Below are positions 24,461 through 32,393 of a DNA stretch of 64,000 bases, one piece after another; the first letter of the stretch is position 1; each line of letters opens with the position of its first letter. Under the pieces are notes generated by a model. The model saw nothing but the letters and a program-made list of their open reading frames with translations, had not been told where the DNA came from and did not search any database. Origin of the DNA: Viridibacterium silvisoli (lineage in GTDB: Bacteria > Pseudomonadota > Gammaproteobacteria > Burkholderiales > Rhodocyclaceae); assembly GCF_036017035.1 (NCBI RefSeq), contig NZ_JAYXHS010000003.1, positions 186,001-250,000 of the forward strand. The letters are read 5' to 3'. Made by a program: the position numbers and the translations under genes.

Positions 24461-25699
24461 TTAGCCCAGCACGTGCGACAGCAGACCGTCCGCCAGCTTT
24501 GGCTCGAACCAGGTCGACTTCGGCGGCATGATCTGGTCGGCATCGGCCACCGCAATCAGATCGGCCATGGTCGTCGCGAACATCGCGAATGCCACGGCCA
24601 TTTCGCCGCTGTTAACGCGCTTTTCAAGTTCCGCCAGGCCACGAATGCCGCCGACAAAATCAATGCGCTTGTCACGGCGCAAATCGGCAATGCCGAGCAC
24701 CGGGCCCAGCAGGTGGTCAGACAGCAGGCTCACGTCGAGTCGCGCAACCGGATCCTGCGGCACCAACTCGGGCTTGATGACAAGGCGATACCACTGTCCC
24801 TTCAGGTACATCCCCACTTCACCGTGGCGCGCTGGCTTGACCTGCCCCGCAACCGCTTCAACAGTGAAAGCGCTACCGATCTTCTCGATGAGCTGCGCCT
24901 GGCTCAAGCCATTCAGATCCACCACGACGCGGTTGTAATCGAAGATCGCCAGTTCGTGATCGGGGAAAATCACCGACAGGAAATTGTTGTACGACTCGTT
25001 GCCCGAGTGATTCGGGTTTGCTGCCTTGCGTGCCGCACAAACGCGCGACGCGGCTGCAGAACGATGGTGACCGTCAGCAATGTAGAGCGCATGCATGGCA
25101 TCGAATGCAGCCGTCAGCTCGGCCAGCGTCGCTGCATCACGAATCGCCCACACGGTGTGCTGAATTCCGTCGTCCGCCGTCGCATCGGCAATCGGTGCGC
25201 CGCTCGTAGCGGCCTTGAGGATGGCGTCGACCGCAGGCGCCTTCGGGTAGGCCAACAGCACCGGACCAGTCTGTGCGTTCAACGCCTCGATCTGGCGTAC
25301 ACGGTCATCTTCCTTGTCCGGGCGCGTCAGCTCGTGGCGGCGGATACGGTTCTTGTCATAGTTTGCAACCGAGGCCGCGGCAACGAGGCCGGTCTGCGTG
25401 TGCTTGCCCATGACAATGCGATACACGTAGTAGCACGGCGCATCGTCACGCACCAGCACGCCCGCATCGACCATGCGCTGCAGGTTTTCAGCCGCTTTGG
25501 CATATACCGGTGCGGAATAGACATCGGTACCTTCCGGTAGATCGATCTCCGGTTTGGAGATATGCAGGAAGCTCCACGGCTTGCCATCGGCGCGAGCGCG
25601 CGCTTCATCGCTGGACAGCACGTCATAGGGAGGCGCCACGATTTCGGGAGCGCAATCGGCTGCTGGGCGCAGGCCGGCAAACGGTTGAATCAGATGCAT
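24461..25699 (-). CDS. DUF1015 family protein
   Basis: The 412-residue protein has the DUF1015 hallmarks: LIQPFAGLRPAADCAPEIVAPPYDV at the start, YYVYRIVMGKHTQTGLVAA, the ADGHHRSAAA motif, NNFLSVIFPDHELAIFDYNRVV, and the end segment MPPKSTWFEPKLADGLL. The family is widespread and its function is unknown; in some genomes it lies near serine biosynthesis genes, which is not the case here. No membrane segments or signal peptide. Confidence 0.93.
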   Translation of the reverse strand: MHLIQPFAGLRPAADCAPEIVAPPYDVLSSDEARARADGKPWSFLHISKPEIDLPEGTDVYSAPVYAKAAENLQRMVDAGVLVRDDAPCYYVYRIVMGKHTQTGLVAAASVANYDKNRIRRHELTRPDKEDDRVRQIEALNAQTGPVLLAYPKAPAVDAILKAATSGAPIADATADDGIQHTVWAIRDAATLAELTAAFDAMHALYIADGHHRSAAASRVCAARKAANPNHSGNESYNNFLSVIFPDHELAIFDYNRVVVDLNGLSQAQLIEKIGSAFTVEAVAGQVKPARHGEVGMYLKGQWYRLVIKPELVPQDPVARLDVSLLSDHLLGPVLGIADLRRDKRIDFVGGIRGLAELEKRVNSGEMAVAFAMFATTMADLIAVADADQIMPPKSTWFEPKLADGLLSHVLG

Positions 25700-25743
25700 G
25701 AGTTCGAGTCCTGTGCTTCGGTTTCAGATCAGATGGATTACGT

Positions 25744-26817
25744 TCATTCCGAGCGTGCCGCGACAGTCGCCCGCAGGGTTTCGGCTGTTTCGCGCAGCAA
25801 GGCCTCGGTGGTGTCCCAGCCAATGCAGGCGTCCGTCACCGAACAGCCGTAGCGCAAATCGGCCAGGTTCGCCGGGATCGGTTGATTGCCTGCTTCGAGG
25901 AAGCTTTCGATCATGACGCCGACGATGGAGCGATTGCCGTTACGCACCTGGTTCACCACATCGCGCATCACCAGGGGTTGCAACTCGGGCTTCTTCATCG
26001 AATTGGCGTGCGAGCAATCGACAATGATATTGGCCGGGAGTTTCGCCTTGGCCAGTGCCTGCTCGGCAAGCGAGATGGCGACCGTATCGTAATTCGGTTG
26101 CCCGCCACCGCCACGCAGCACGAGATGGCCGTACTTGTTGCCACGCGTACGGATGATCGCGACCTCACCTTGCTCATTGAGGCCGAGGAAACTGTGTGGC
26201 GACGCGGCGGACAGCACGCCATTGATGGCCGCATCCAGCGAACCATCGGTGCCGTTCTTGAAACCCACCGGCGTCGACAGGCCGGAAGCCATTTCGCGGT
26301 GAGTCTGCGATTCCGCCGTACGCGCGCCGATCGCCGTCCAGCTCACCAGATCACCGTAGTACTGCGGCGCGATCGGGTCCAGCGCCTCTGTCGCTGCAGG
26401 CAGGCCAAACTCAGCCACGTCATGCAGGAAGCGGCGACCACGCTCCATACCTTCTTCGATATGGAAGGAGTCATCCATGCGCGGGTCGTTGATGAAGCCC
26501 TTCCAGCCCGTCGAGGTACGCGGCTTTTCGAAATACACGCGCATGACGATGCACAAGGTATCCGACAGCTCTTCGCTCAACTGACGCAGACGGCGCGCGT
26601 ATTCCAGACCGGCCGACGGATCGTGGATCGAGCATGGCCCGATGATCACCAGAAAGCGCGGATCCTGACGATCCAGCAGGCGCGACAAGGTGCGGCGCCC
26701 TTCCGTGACAACGCGCGCAGCAGAGTCAGTCAGGGGGACGCGCTGCTTGATCTCTGCCGGCGAAGGCATGTGATCGAAGGCGGCGACGTTCAGGTTTTCA
26801 GTGGATGCGTGGCTCAT
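25744..26817 (-). CDS. aroG: Class I 3-deoxy-7-phosphoheptulonate synthase
   Basis: The enzyme joins phosphoenolpyruvate and erythrose 4-phosphate to start the shikimate pathway. The 357-residue product has the class Ia signatures IGPCSIHDPSAGLEYARRL, MRVYFEKPRTSTGWKG, ARTAESQTHREMASGLSTPVGFKNGTDG and IVDCSHANSMK. Which aromatic amino acid inhibits it cannot be told from sequence by eye, so the aroG name is used in the broad sense. It follows the ribosomal protein genes after a terminator. Confidence 0.95.
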   Translation of the reverse strand: MSHASTENLNVAAFDHMPSPAEIKQRVPLTDSAARVVTEGRRTLSRLLDRQDPRFLVIIGPCSIHDPSAGLEYARRLRQLSEELSDTLCIVMRVYFEKPRTSTGWKGFINDPRMDDSFHIEEGMERGRRFLHDVAEFGLPAATEALDPIAPQYYGDLVSWTAIGARTAESQTHREMASGLSTPVGFKNGTDGSLDAAINGVLSAASPHSFLGLNEQGEVAIIRTRGNKYGHLVLRGGGGQPNYDTVAISLAEQALAKAKLPANIIVDCSHANSMKKPELQPLVMRDVVNQVRNGNRSIVGVMIESFLEAGNQPIPANLADLRYGCSVTDACIGWDTTEALLRETAETLRATVAARSE

Positions 26818-26861
26818 CGGAGAGAGAACTCCATTGAAGTCGTTGGAACAACGAGAAGCGT

Positions 26862-26890
26862 AAAAACAAAAACCCGCACAGGGCGGGTTT
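26862..26890 (-). terminator. Terminator of the rpmB-rpmG operon
   Basis: AAACCCGC (26870-26877) and GCGGGTTT (26883-26890) form the stem; on the minus strand the stem is followed by TTTGTTTTTA. It lies 60 bases past the rpmG stop and 45 bases before the DAHP synthase start. Confidence 0.85.
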
Positions 26891-26949
26891 GAGTCTGGAA
26901 CCGGAACCTCGCCTGAGGCAGGCGCAGCAAGGCTAAAGCCTTGCCGTGC

Positions 26950-27117
26950 TTACTTGAGCTTTGTTTCCTTGTACGGCACGTGCTTGCGCACGACCGGGTC
27001 GTACTTCAGGAACTCAAGCTTTTCCGGGGTGGTGCGCTTGTTCTTGTTGGTGGTGTAGAAGTGGCCGGTGCCCGCAGAGGACTCCAGCTTGATCTTTTCA
27101 CGTCCGCCTTTAGCCAT
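26950..27117 (-). CDS. rpmG: 50S ribosomal protein L33
   Basis: The 55-residue protein MAKGGREKIK...LKYDPVVRKHVPYKETKLK matches bacterial L33, in the form without the CxxC zinc knuckles. It lies 29 bases after rpmB, the classical rpmB-rpmG pair, and probably shares its promoter. Confidence 0.97.
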   Translation of the reverse strand: MAKGGREKIKLESSAGTGHFYTTNKNKRTTPEKLEFLKYDPVVRKHVPYKETKLK

Positions 27118-27146
27118 TTTAAATGCTCCGCTTTATGGGTTGAAGA

Positions 27147-27383
27147 TCAGACGCGTTCGCCGCGCTCGCGCAGCTCAGCCAGAACGACTTCAATACCCTT
27201 CTTGTCGATGGTACGCAGGCCGGCGGTCGAAACACGCAGGCTTACCCAACGGTTTTCATCTTCCAGCCAGAAACGACGTTGCTGCAGGTTCGGCAGAAAA
27301 CGGCGCTTCGTCTTGTTGTTGGCGTGGGAAACATTGTTACCCACCATCGGGCCCTTGCCCGTAACGATACAAACGCGAGACAT
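27147..27383 (-). CDS. rpmB: 50S ribosomal protein L28
   Basis: The 78-residue protein begins SRVCIVTGKGPMVGNNVSHA and contains KTKRRFLPNLQQRRFW and WVSLRVSTAGLRTIDKKG, all standard L28 sequence. It binds the large subunit and is encoded directly upstream of rpmG, downstream of a clear sigma-70 promoter. Confidence 0.98.
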   Translation of the reverse strand: MSRVCIVTGKGPMVGNNVSHANNKTKRRFLPNLQQRRFWLEDENRWVSLRVSTAGLRTIDKKGIEVVLAELRERGERV

Positions 27384-27424
27384 ATCTCGTACTCCAGACT
27401 TTGTTCGATTCCGAAAAGCCCATG

Positions 27425-27454
27425 ATTATACATAGGACCTTGTCGGCTTTTCAA
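27425..27454 (-). promoter_or_regulatory. Sigma-70 promoter of rpmB-rpmG
   Basis: On the minus strand the -35 box TTGAAA (27454-27449) and a consensus -10 box TATAAT (27430-27425) are 18 bases apart. The leader to the rpmB start is about 35 bases. This is the best promoter in the window. Confidence 0.85.
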
Positions 27455-27632
27455 GTACTTGTTTGCTTTGTTTCCTCGAGAACCTGTTCAGGGCTTGTAG
27501 CGCGAGGCCGTCAGCGGGCTCAGTTGGCATACGCGGAGCTGCGCAGAAACCGGAGTGTAGATAACTACATGAGGATTTCGAGCAGCGGATGAGCCCCGAT
27601 CACGACCTCGCAGCAAGACCGTGGGCAGGCTC

Positions 27633-28310
27633 TTACATCAGCCCGCGCTCGGCAAAGGACAAAGGCTGCGAATTGCCTGCCACGACGAAATGGTCGAGCA
27701 CTTTGACATCGACCATGGCCAGCGCCTGTTTCAGACTGCGCGTCAGCATCTCGTCCGCCCTGCTGGGTTCGGCCACGCCCGAGGGATGGTTATGGGCCAG
27801 GATGATGGCCGCCGCATTATGGGCAAGCGCCAGCTTCACGACTTCACGCGGGTACACGCTCGTTTGCGTCAGCGTTCCGCGGAACAGTTCGACTGCTTCG
27901 ATCAGGCAGTTCTGCGCATCGAGCAATATCACCATGAAAACTTCGTGCGGCAGGCTGGCGATCTGCAGGCGCAGCCAGTCACGCACAGCCTGCGGTGAGC
28001 TCAGTACATCACGGCGGCGCATCTGCTCCCCCAGCGCGCGGCGTGACATTTCAAGCACTGCCTGCAATTGAACGTATTTGGCCTCGCCCATGCCGTGCAC
28101 TGCCTGCAGCTCTTCTGACTTCGCAGCAAAGAGACCCGTCAGACTGCCGAAGCGCGCCACCAGCTCACGCGCCAGATCCACCGCGCTCTTGCCGCGTACA
28201 CCGACCCGCAGGAAGATGGCCAGCAGTTCCGCGTCGGACAAGGCTGCCGCGCCCTGCGCCAGCAAACGCTCACGTGGACGCTCCTGCTCGGGCCAGTCGG
28301 TGATTGCCAA
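27633..28310 (-). CDS. radC: RadC (JAB-domain) protein
   Basis: The start is taken as a TTG at 28310, reading M-AITDWPEQERPRERLL, because GGAG lies nine bases upstream and the length (225 residues) then equals the family norm; the in-frame stretch upstream has no protein character. It has a helix-hairpin-helix region (LQAVHGMGEAKYVQLQ) and the JAMM metal motif (LAHNHPSGVAEPSRAD). RadC's role in DNA metabolism is unclear despite its name. It is divergent from coaBC, with a short 66-base gap. Confidence 0.95.
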   Translation of the reverse strand: MAITDWPEQERPRERLLAQGAAALSDAELLAIFLRVGVRGKSAVDLARELVARFGSLTGLFAAKSEELQAVHGMGEAKYVQLQAVLEMSRRALGEQMRRRDVLSSPQAVRDWLRLQIASLPHEVFMVILLDAQNCLIEAVELFRGTLTQTSVYPREVVKLALAHNAAAIILAHNHPSGVAEPSRADEMLTRSLKQALAMVDVKVLDHFVVAGNSQPLSFAERGLM

Positions 28311-28376
28311 TTTGCGAGACTCCAAAGGATAGAATGGACGGATTGAGCCGCGATTCTGCGGCAGGCGACGGACAAC

Positions 28377-29561
28377 ATGAGCGGACTGACGGGCAAGACC
28401 ATCGTACTGGGCGTGACAGGCGGCATCGCAGCCTACAAGGCGGCCGAACTGGTACGTCTGCTGATCAAGGCCGGCGCGACAGTGCATGTCGCGATGACGG
28501 AGGCTGCTACGCACTTCGTGACGCCGCTCACTTTCCAGGCGCTGACGGGCAACACCGTGTGGACCGATCAATGGGATGCGCGCATGAGCAACGGCATGGC
28601 GCATATCAACCTGACGCGCCAGGCAGATCTGGCGCTGATTGCGCCGGCCACGGCCAACTTCATGGCCAAGCTGGCCAATGGCATTTCCGACGATCTGCTG
28701 TCCACGCTCTGCCTGGCGCGCAATTGCCCGCTACTCGTTGCACCCGCCATGAACCGCGAGATGTGGGGCAATGCGGCGACTCAACGCAACGTCGCGCAGT
28801 TGCGCGCCGACGGCGTCGGCATTCTCGGACCCGGCAACGGCGATCAGGCCTGCGGTGAAGTCGGTGACGGGCGCATGCTGGAAGCAGCTGAAATCTGCGA
28901 CGCAGTGCTCGCGCACTTCCAGCCCAAGCTACTTGCTGGCAAGCGCGTGCTGATGACCGCCGGCCCAACCTTCGAAGCGCTCGATCCCGTGCGCGGCCTG
29001 ACGAATCTGAGTTCGGGCAAGATGGGTTTCGCCCTTGCGCGCGCTTGCGCGGAAGCCGGCGCGGAAGTGACGCTGGTCAGCGGCCCGGTCAGCCAGCCGA
29101 CACCAGCCGGCGTGACGCGCGTAGACGTCAAATCGGCCCTACAGATGCGCGAGGCCGTCCTGAATCACGTGAGCACCTCGGACATTTTCATCGGCGTGGC
29201 CGCCGTAGCGGACTATCGCCCTGTTGAGACTGCCGCCGACAAGATCAAGAAAACCGGCGAAACACTGACAGTCGAATTCACGCGCAATCCCGACATCCTT
29301 GCCGAGGTTGCCGCCCTGCCCGCCGCACCGTTCAGCGTCGGCTTCGCAGCCGAGAGCCGCGATCTGGACAACTACGCGCAAGGCAAACTCAGCGCCAAGA
29401 AACTGAAACTGGTGGTCGGCAATCTCGTGCAGGACGGCATGGGCGGCGACACCAATCAGGTCGTGCTGTTCGACGCGGCCGGCCGCCACCCGTTGCCACT
29501 GGCGAGCAAGGACGAGGTCGCCCGCGGCATCGTCAGTCACATCTCCAAGCTTCTCTCCTGA
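28377..29561 (+). CDS. coaBC: Bifunctional phosphopantothenoylcysteine decarboxylase/synthetase
   Basis: CoaBC makes 4'-phosphopantetheine from 4'-phosphopantothenate and cysteine in coenzyme A synthesis. The N-terminal flavoprotein domain has GVTGGIAAYKAAELVR and the APAMNREMW motif. The C-terminal synthetase has TAGPTFEALDPVRGLTNLSSGKMG and VGFAAESRD with NPDI. The 394-residue protein is complete. dut follows 30 bases on, the usual order in proteobacteria. Confidence 0.98.
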   Translation: MSGLTGKTIVLGVTGGIAAYKAAELVRLLIKAGATVHVAMTEAATHFVTPLTFQALTGNTVWTDQWDARMSNGMAHINLTRQADLALIAPATANFMAKLANGISDDLLSTLCLARNCPLLVAPAMNREMWGNAATQRNVAQLRADGVGILGPGNGDQACGEVGDGRMLEAAEICDAVLAHFQPKLLAGKRVLMTAGPTFEALDPVRGLTNLSSGKMGFALARACAEAGAEVTLVSGPVSQPTPAGVTRVDVKSALQMREAVLNHVSTSDIFIGVAAVADYRPVETAADKIKKTGETLTVEFTRNPDILAEVAALPAAPFSVGFAAESRDLDNYAQGKLSAKKLKLVVGNLVQDGMGGDTNQVVLFDAAGRHPLPLASKDEVARGIVSHISKLLS

Positions 29562-29591
29562 ACCGCGGACAATCGTCCGCCCCCACCTTTG

Positions 29592-30050
29592 ATGACCACC
29601 ATGCGCCAGATTGACGTAAAGATTCTCGACCCCCGCATCAAGGATGCCCTGCCCCAATACGCCACGCCCGGCGCCGCCGGTCTCGACCTGCGCGCTGCGC
29701 TCGAAGCACCGCTGGTGCTCAACCCCGGCGAAACACATCTGATCCCGACCGGCATGGCCATCCACCTGGCCGACCCGGGCTATGCCGCAATCATCCTGCC
29801 GCGATCGGGCCTCGGTCATAAGCACGGCATCGTGCTCGGCAATCTCGTCGGCCTGATCGATTCGGATTACCAGGGCCAGCTCTTCGTCTCGACCTGGAAT
29901 CGCGGCAAGGACAGCTTCACCATCCAGCCGCTGGACCGCATCGCGCAACTGGTCATCGTGCCGGTGCTGCAAGTGGGCTTCAATATCGTCGAAGACTTCG
30001 CTGCAAGCGATCGCGGTGCGGGCGGCTTCGGCAGTACTGGCAAAGTTTGA
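29592..30050 (+). CDS. dut: Deoxyuridine 5'-triphosphate nucleotidohydrolase
   Basis: dUTPase converts dUTP to dUMP, keeping uracil out of DNA. The five conserved motifs are present in order: AGLDLRA, PRSGLGHKHG, NLVGLIDSDYQG, DRIAQLV and the C-terminal DRGAGGFGSTG. The ATG at 29592 gives 152 residues; an in-frame TTG lies one codon earlier. The ribonuclease gene begins directly after it. Confidence 0.97.
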   Translation: MTTMRQIDVKILDPRIKDALPQYATPGAAGLDLRAALEAPLVLNPGETHLIPTGMAIHLADPGYAAIILPRSGLGHKHGIVLGNLVGLIDSDYQGQLFVSTWNRGKDSFTIQPLDRIAQLVIVPVLQVGFNIVEDFAASDRGAGGFGSTGKV

Positions 30051-30064
30051 CCCGCGTCGTGCGC

Positions 30065-30424
30065 ATGCTTGCCCGGCTCGTGCTGGCGTTCGGCCTCTGT
30101 CTGGGGCTGTTTGCCCCAGCAGACGCACGCGACAACCGCAGTAACGACTGGCCAGGCATCGAAGTCAGTGCGCTGCCCGCAGAAGCGCGCACAACCCTGA
30201 AGCTGATTCGCGCGGGGGGGCCATTCCCGTACCGGCGCGACGGCATCGAGTTCCAGAATCGCGAACGCCGACTGCCGAGCCAGGCACGCGGTTACTACCG
30301 CGAGTACACGGTACCCACTCCCGGAGCCCGGGACCGTGGGGCGCGGCGCATCATTGCGGGCGAACCCGACGAGTACTACTACACCGCCGACCACTACCGA
30401 AGCTTCGCGAAGGTAACGCCATGA
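30065..30424 (+). CDS. Secreted guanyl-specific (barnase-type) ribonuclease
   Basis: The ATG at 30065 opens on a signal peptide (MLARLVLAFGLCLGLFAPADA). The mature part of about 100 residues has the barnase/N1 microbial ribonuclease pattern: AGGPFPYRRDGIEFQNRERRLP, then YYREYTVPTPGARDRGARRII and the end ADHYRSF. The glutamate of YREYT, the arginine of GARR and the histidine of DHYRSF match the catalytic triad of barnase. It should cut RNA 3' of guanines outside the cytoplasm. It overlaps a barstar-like inhibitor gene by four bases. Confidence 0.88.
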   Translation: MLARLVLAFGLCLGLFAPADARDNRSNDWPGIEVSALPAEARTTLKLIRAGGPFPYRRDGIEFQNRERRLPSQARGYYREYTVPTPGARDRGARRIIAGEPDEYYYTADHYRSFAKVTP

Positions 30425-30858
30425 GTCCTGCCACCGACATGCTTGCGCGCCCCGCCCGGGCTGGCGTGTACCTCGCATCGGCCGCGCAGCTGCAAGCCGC
30501 CGAACATGCGGCCATGGCCATCGGCTTCGACAGTTGGTCACTGGACGTCAGCAACGTACAAACCGCCCCCTCCCTGTTGCGGCACATCGGACAGGCACTC
30601 CGCTTCCCCGCGTGGTACGGCGAGAACTGGGATGCGTTGGCCGATTGCCTGACTGATCTGTCCTGGAGCGAGGCAGAGGGCTTTGTCCTTGCCGTGCGCG
30701 GTAGCGATGCGCTACGCACAGCGCAACCCGAGCTGTGGCAAACGCTTGTGGATTTGCTCAACGAGGTCAGCGACTTCTGGCGCGACAACCAGATTGCTTT
30801 CTGGGTACTCGTAGAGGGCAATACAGACACACTGCCCGCCTTCCCACAAAGCGCCTGA
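30421..30858 (+). CDS. Barstar family ribonuclease inhibitor
   Basis: The 145-residue protein has the barstar core: GFDSWSLDVSNVQTAPSLLRHIGQAL, then FPAWYGENWDALADCLTDLSW, with the YGxNWDAL and DCL residues that contact barnase in the known complex. It starts within the ribonuclease stop (ATGA) and so is coupled to it, consistent with cytoplasmic protection before the nuclease is exported. The N-terminal ~20 residues go beyond the usual barstar start. Confidence 0.92.
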   Translation: MSPATDMLARPARAGVYLASAAQLQAAEHAAMAIGFDSWSLDVSNVQTAPSLLRHIGQALRFPAWYGENWDALADCLTDLSWSEAEGFVLAVRGSDALRTAQPELWQTLVDLLNEVSDFWRDNQIAFWVLVEGNTDTLPAFPQSA

Positions 30859-30859
30859 C

Positions 30860-31339
30860 ATGGCGAATGAGGTTTTCAAGACGCCCGTATCGGTGCTGGC
30901 CCTGATTCATACCCCGGCACTCGAAGTGCTGTTGATCGAACGCGCCCTGCATCGCGGCTTCTGGCAATCAGTCACCGGCAGTCTCGAAGCAGACGAATCA
31001 CCGCGTGAAACTGCGGCTCGCGAAGTCGCCGAGGAAACCGGTATCGTCATTGCTGCAAGTAACCTGCACGACTGGCACCTGAGTAACCGCTTCGAGATAT
31101 TCCAACAATGGCGGCATCGCTACGCGCCCGGCGTCACCCATAACGTCGAGCATGTATTCAGCCTGGAATTACCTGCTCCGTGCGAAGTCCATCTGGCGCC
31201 ACGAGAGCATGTCGACGCCGCCTGGTTGCCATGGCGCGAAGCCGCGGCCAGATGTTTCTCGTGGTCGAACCGCGACGCGATCCTGATGCTGCCGTCACGC
31301 GTCAATTCGCCAATGAGTTCCCCGCCACGACCGAAGTAA
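30860..31339 (+). CDS. nudB: Dihydroneopterin triphosphate diphosphatase
   Basis: A 159-residue Nudix hydrolase with the box GSLEADESPRETAAREVAEETG. The start (FKTPVSVLALIHTP), the RGFWQSVTGS stretch, and EIFQQWRHRYAPGVTHNVEHVFSLEL are typical of NudB, which takes pyrophosphate off dihydroneopterin triphosphate in folate synthesis. It begins one base after the barstar stop. Its 3' end overlaps the opposed SGNH gene by 38 bases. Confidence 0.93.
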   Translation: MANEVFKTPVSVLALIHTPALEVLLIERALHRGFWQSVTGSLEADESPRETAAREVAEETGIVIAASNLHDWHLSNRFEIFQQWRHRYAPGVTHNVEHVFSLELPAPCEVHLAPREHVDAAWLPWREAAARCFSWSNRDAILMLPSRVNSPMSSPPRPK

Positions 31340-32381
31340 AGTCGCACGCAGCGGCCGGGGCCGCAGGCCCGGCCAGCACACGAAGCTTCACGCAGTGTTC
31401 AAACTGGGCGGTATAGCGCTCGGTCCCCGCCGGATTGAGGTGGGCCGCGTCGGAGAACAAGGCATCCGGCCAGATCGCAGGTACGCCATTGACCACATCG
31501 AAATGCGGATGCTGACGCTGTAGCCCGACGAGGTAAGCGTTGAAGCGCGCGTCCTGTTGGCCGGCATGCTGTTCGTCACCAGACCCGCGCCGTGGCATGA
31601 CGAGAAAATGCACCTGCGCGCCCGCGCCTTCCAGGCGCTCGATCAGGCGCTCCAGGTAATAAGCCTGAATCGGCAACACCTTGAAATCCGGCTCTTCCGC
31701 GTGCGCGCCCGCGCCGGCGTTCTGCACCTGGCCTGGATAGTCGTTGTGACCGCGGTTGCGCAGCAGCCTGTCATAGACTTGTGTATTAGCCTGCGCACGA
31801 CCATTGAAGCGCGCACTGATCAGGCTGTTGAAGTACAGCGGTGGCGCATGCATGGCATAGAAGGCGTTGCGCAGCGTGCCGTTCAAGCCGTCACGTGTGT
31901 GCAACCTCTCCAAGGCACCGTCGTGCAGACGCGCAGATTCGGTCTGAATTTCCTGCAGCGGGCCAAACCCGATGTAGCCGTAGCGCGCGCCGTTTTCAAA
32001 CAGGAAATTACTGATGAGCCCCATCTGTCCACGGGCCATGGTCAGCATTACATGACGAGGCACGTTCGGGCAACGCAGCACGTGCTCCCCCCAGTAATAC
32101 ATCTCGATAGGTGTCGCGCCACCCACCGCAAGATTGGTGCTCTTGACTGACAGGCCCAGCGGGTTGATCGCCGCTTCCGCCTGGCTGTCGCCGATGACGA
32201 CGAGATCGCCCATATCGCAGGTCTTTGCCAGATCCATTTTGGCCGTCCAGCTGACGTAGCCGGTTTCAAGAAACCGCATCGGCATATACACGACATACAG
32301 CCAGATCGCAGCGAGGCTCAACAGCAGTGCTGCCACGAAGATCGTCAGGAAAAGCCGCGGATCAGATTCACGAGCTTGCAT
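31302..32381 (-). CDS. Membrane-anchored SGNH hydrolase-like protein (partner of an MBOAT acyltransferase)
   Basis: The 359-residue protein has one N-terminal membrane helix (LFLTIFVAALLLSLAAIWLYV) and a periplasmic SGNH fold: the block I motif VVIGDSQAEAA with the serine of GDS, then NLAVGGATP (block II glycine) and the C-terminal DAAHLNPAG with the Asp-His pair. Such proteins, like AlgJ/AlgX, accept acyl groups from an MBOAT protein and move them to a polysaccharide. It lies 12 bases downstream of an MBOAT gene on the same strand, supporting that role. It could instead be a deacylase. Confidence 0.82.
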   Translation of the reverse strand: MQARESDPRLFLTIFVAALLLSLAAIWLYVVYMPMRFLETGYVSWTAKMDLAKTCDMGDLVVIGDSQAEAAINPLGLSVKSTNLAVGGATPIEMYYWGEHVLRCPNVPRHVMLTMARGQMGLISNFLFENGARYGYIGFGPLQEIQTESARLHDGALERLHTRDGLNGTLRNAFYAMHAPPLYFNSLISARFNGRAQANTQVYDRLLRNRGHNDYPGQVQNAGAGAHAEEPDFKVLPIQAYYLERLIERLEGAGAQVHFLVMPRRGSGDEQHAGQQDARFNAYLVGLQRQHPHFDVVNGVPAIWPDALFSDAAHLNPAGTERYTAQFEHCVKLRVLAGPAAPAAACDFTSVVAGNSLAN

Positions 32382-32393
32382 CGAGGCCGCCGA

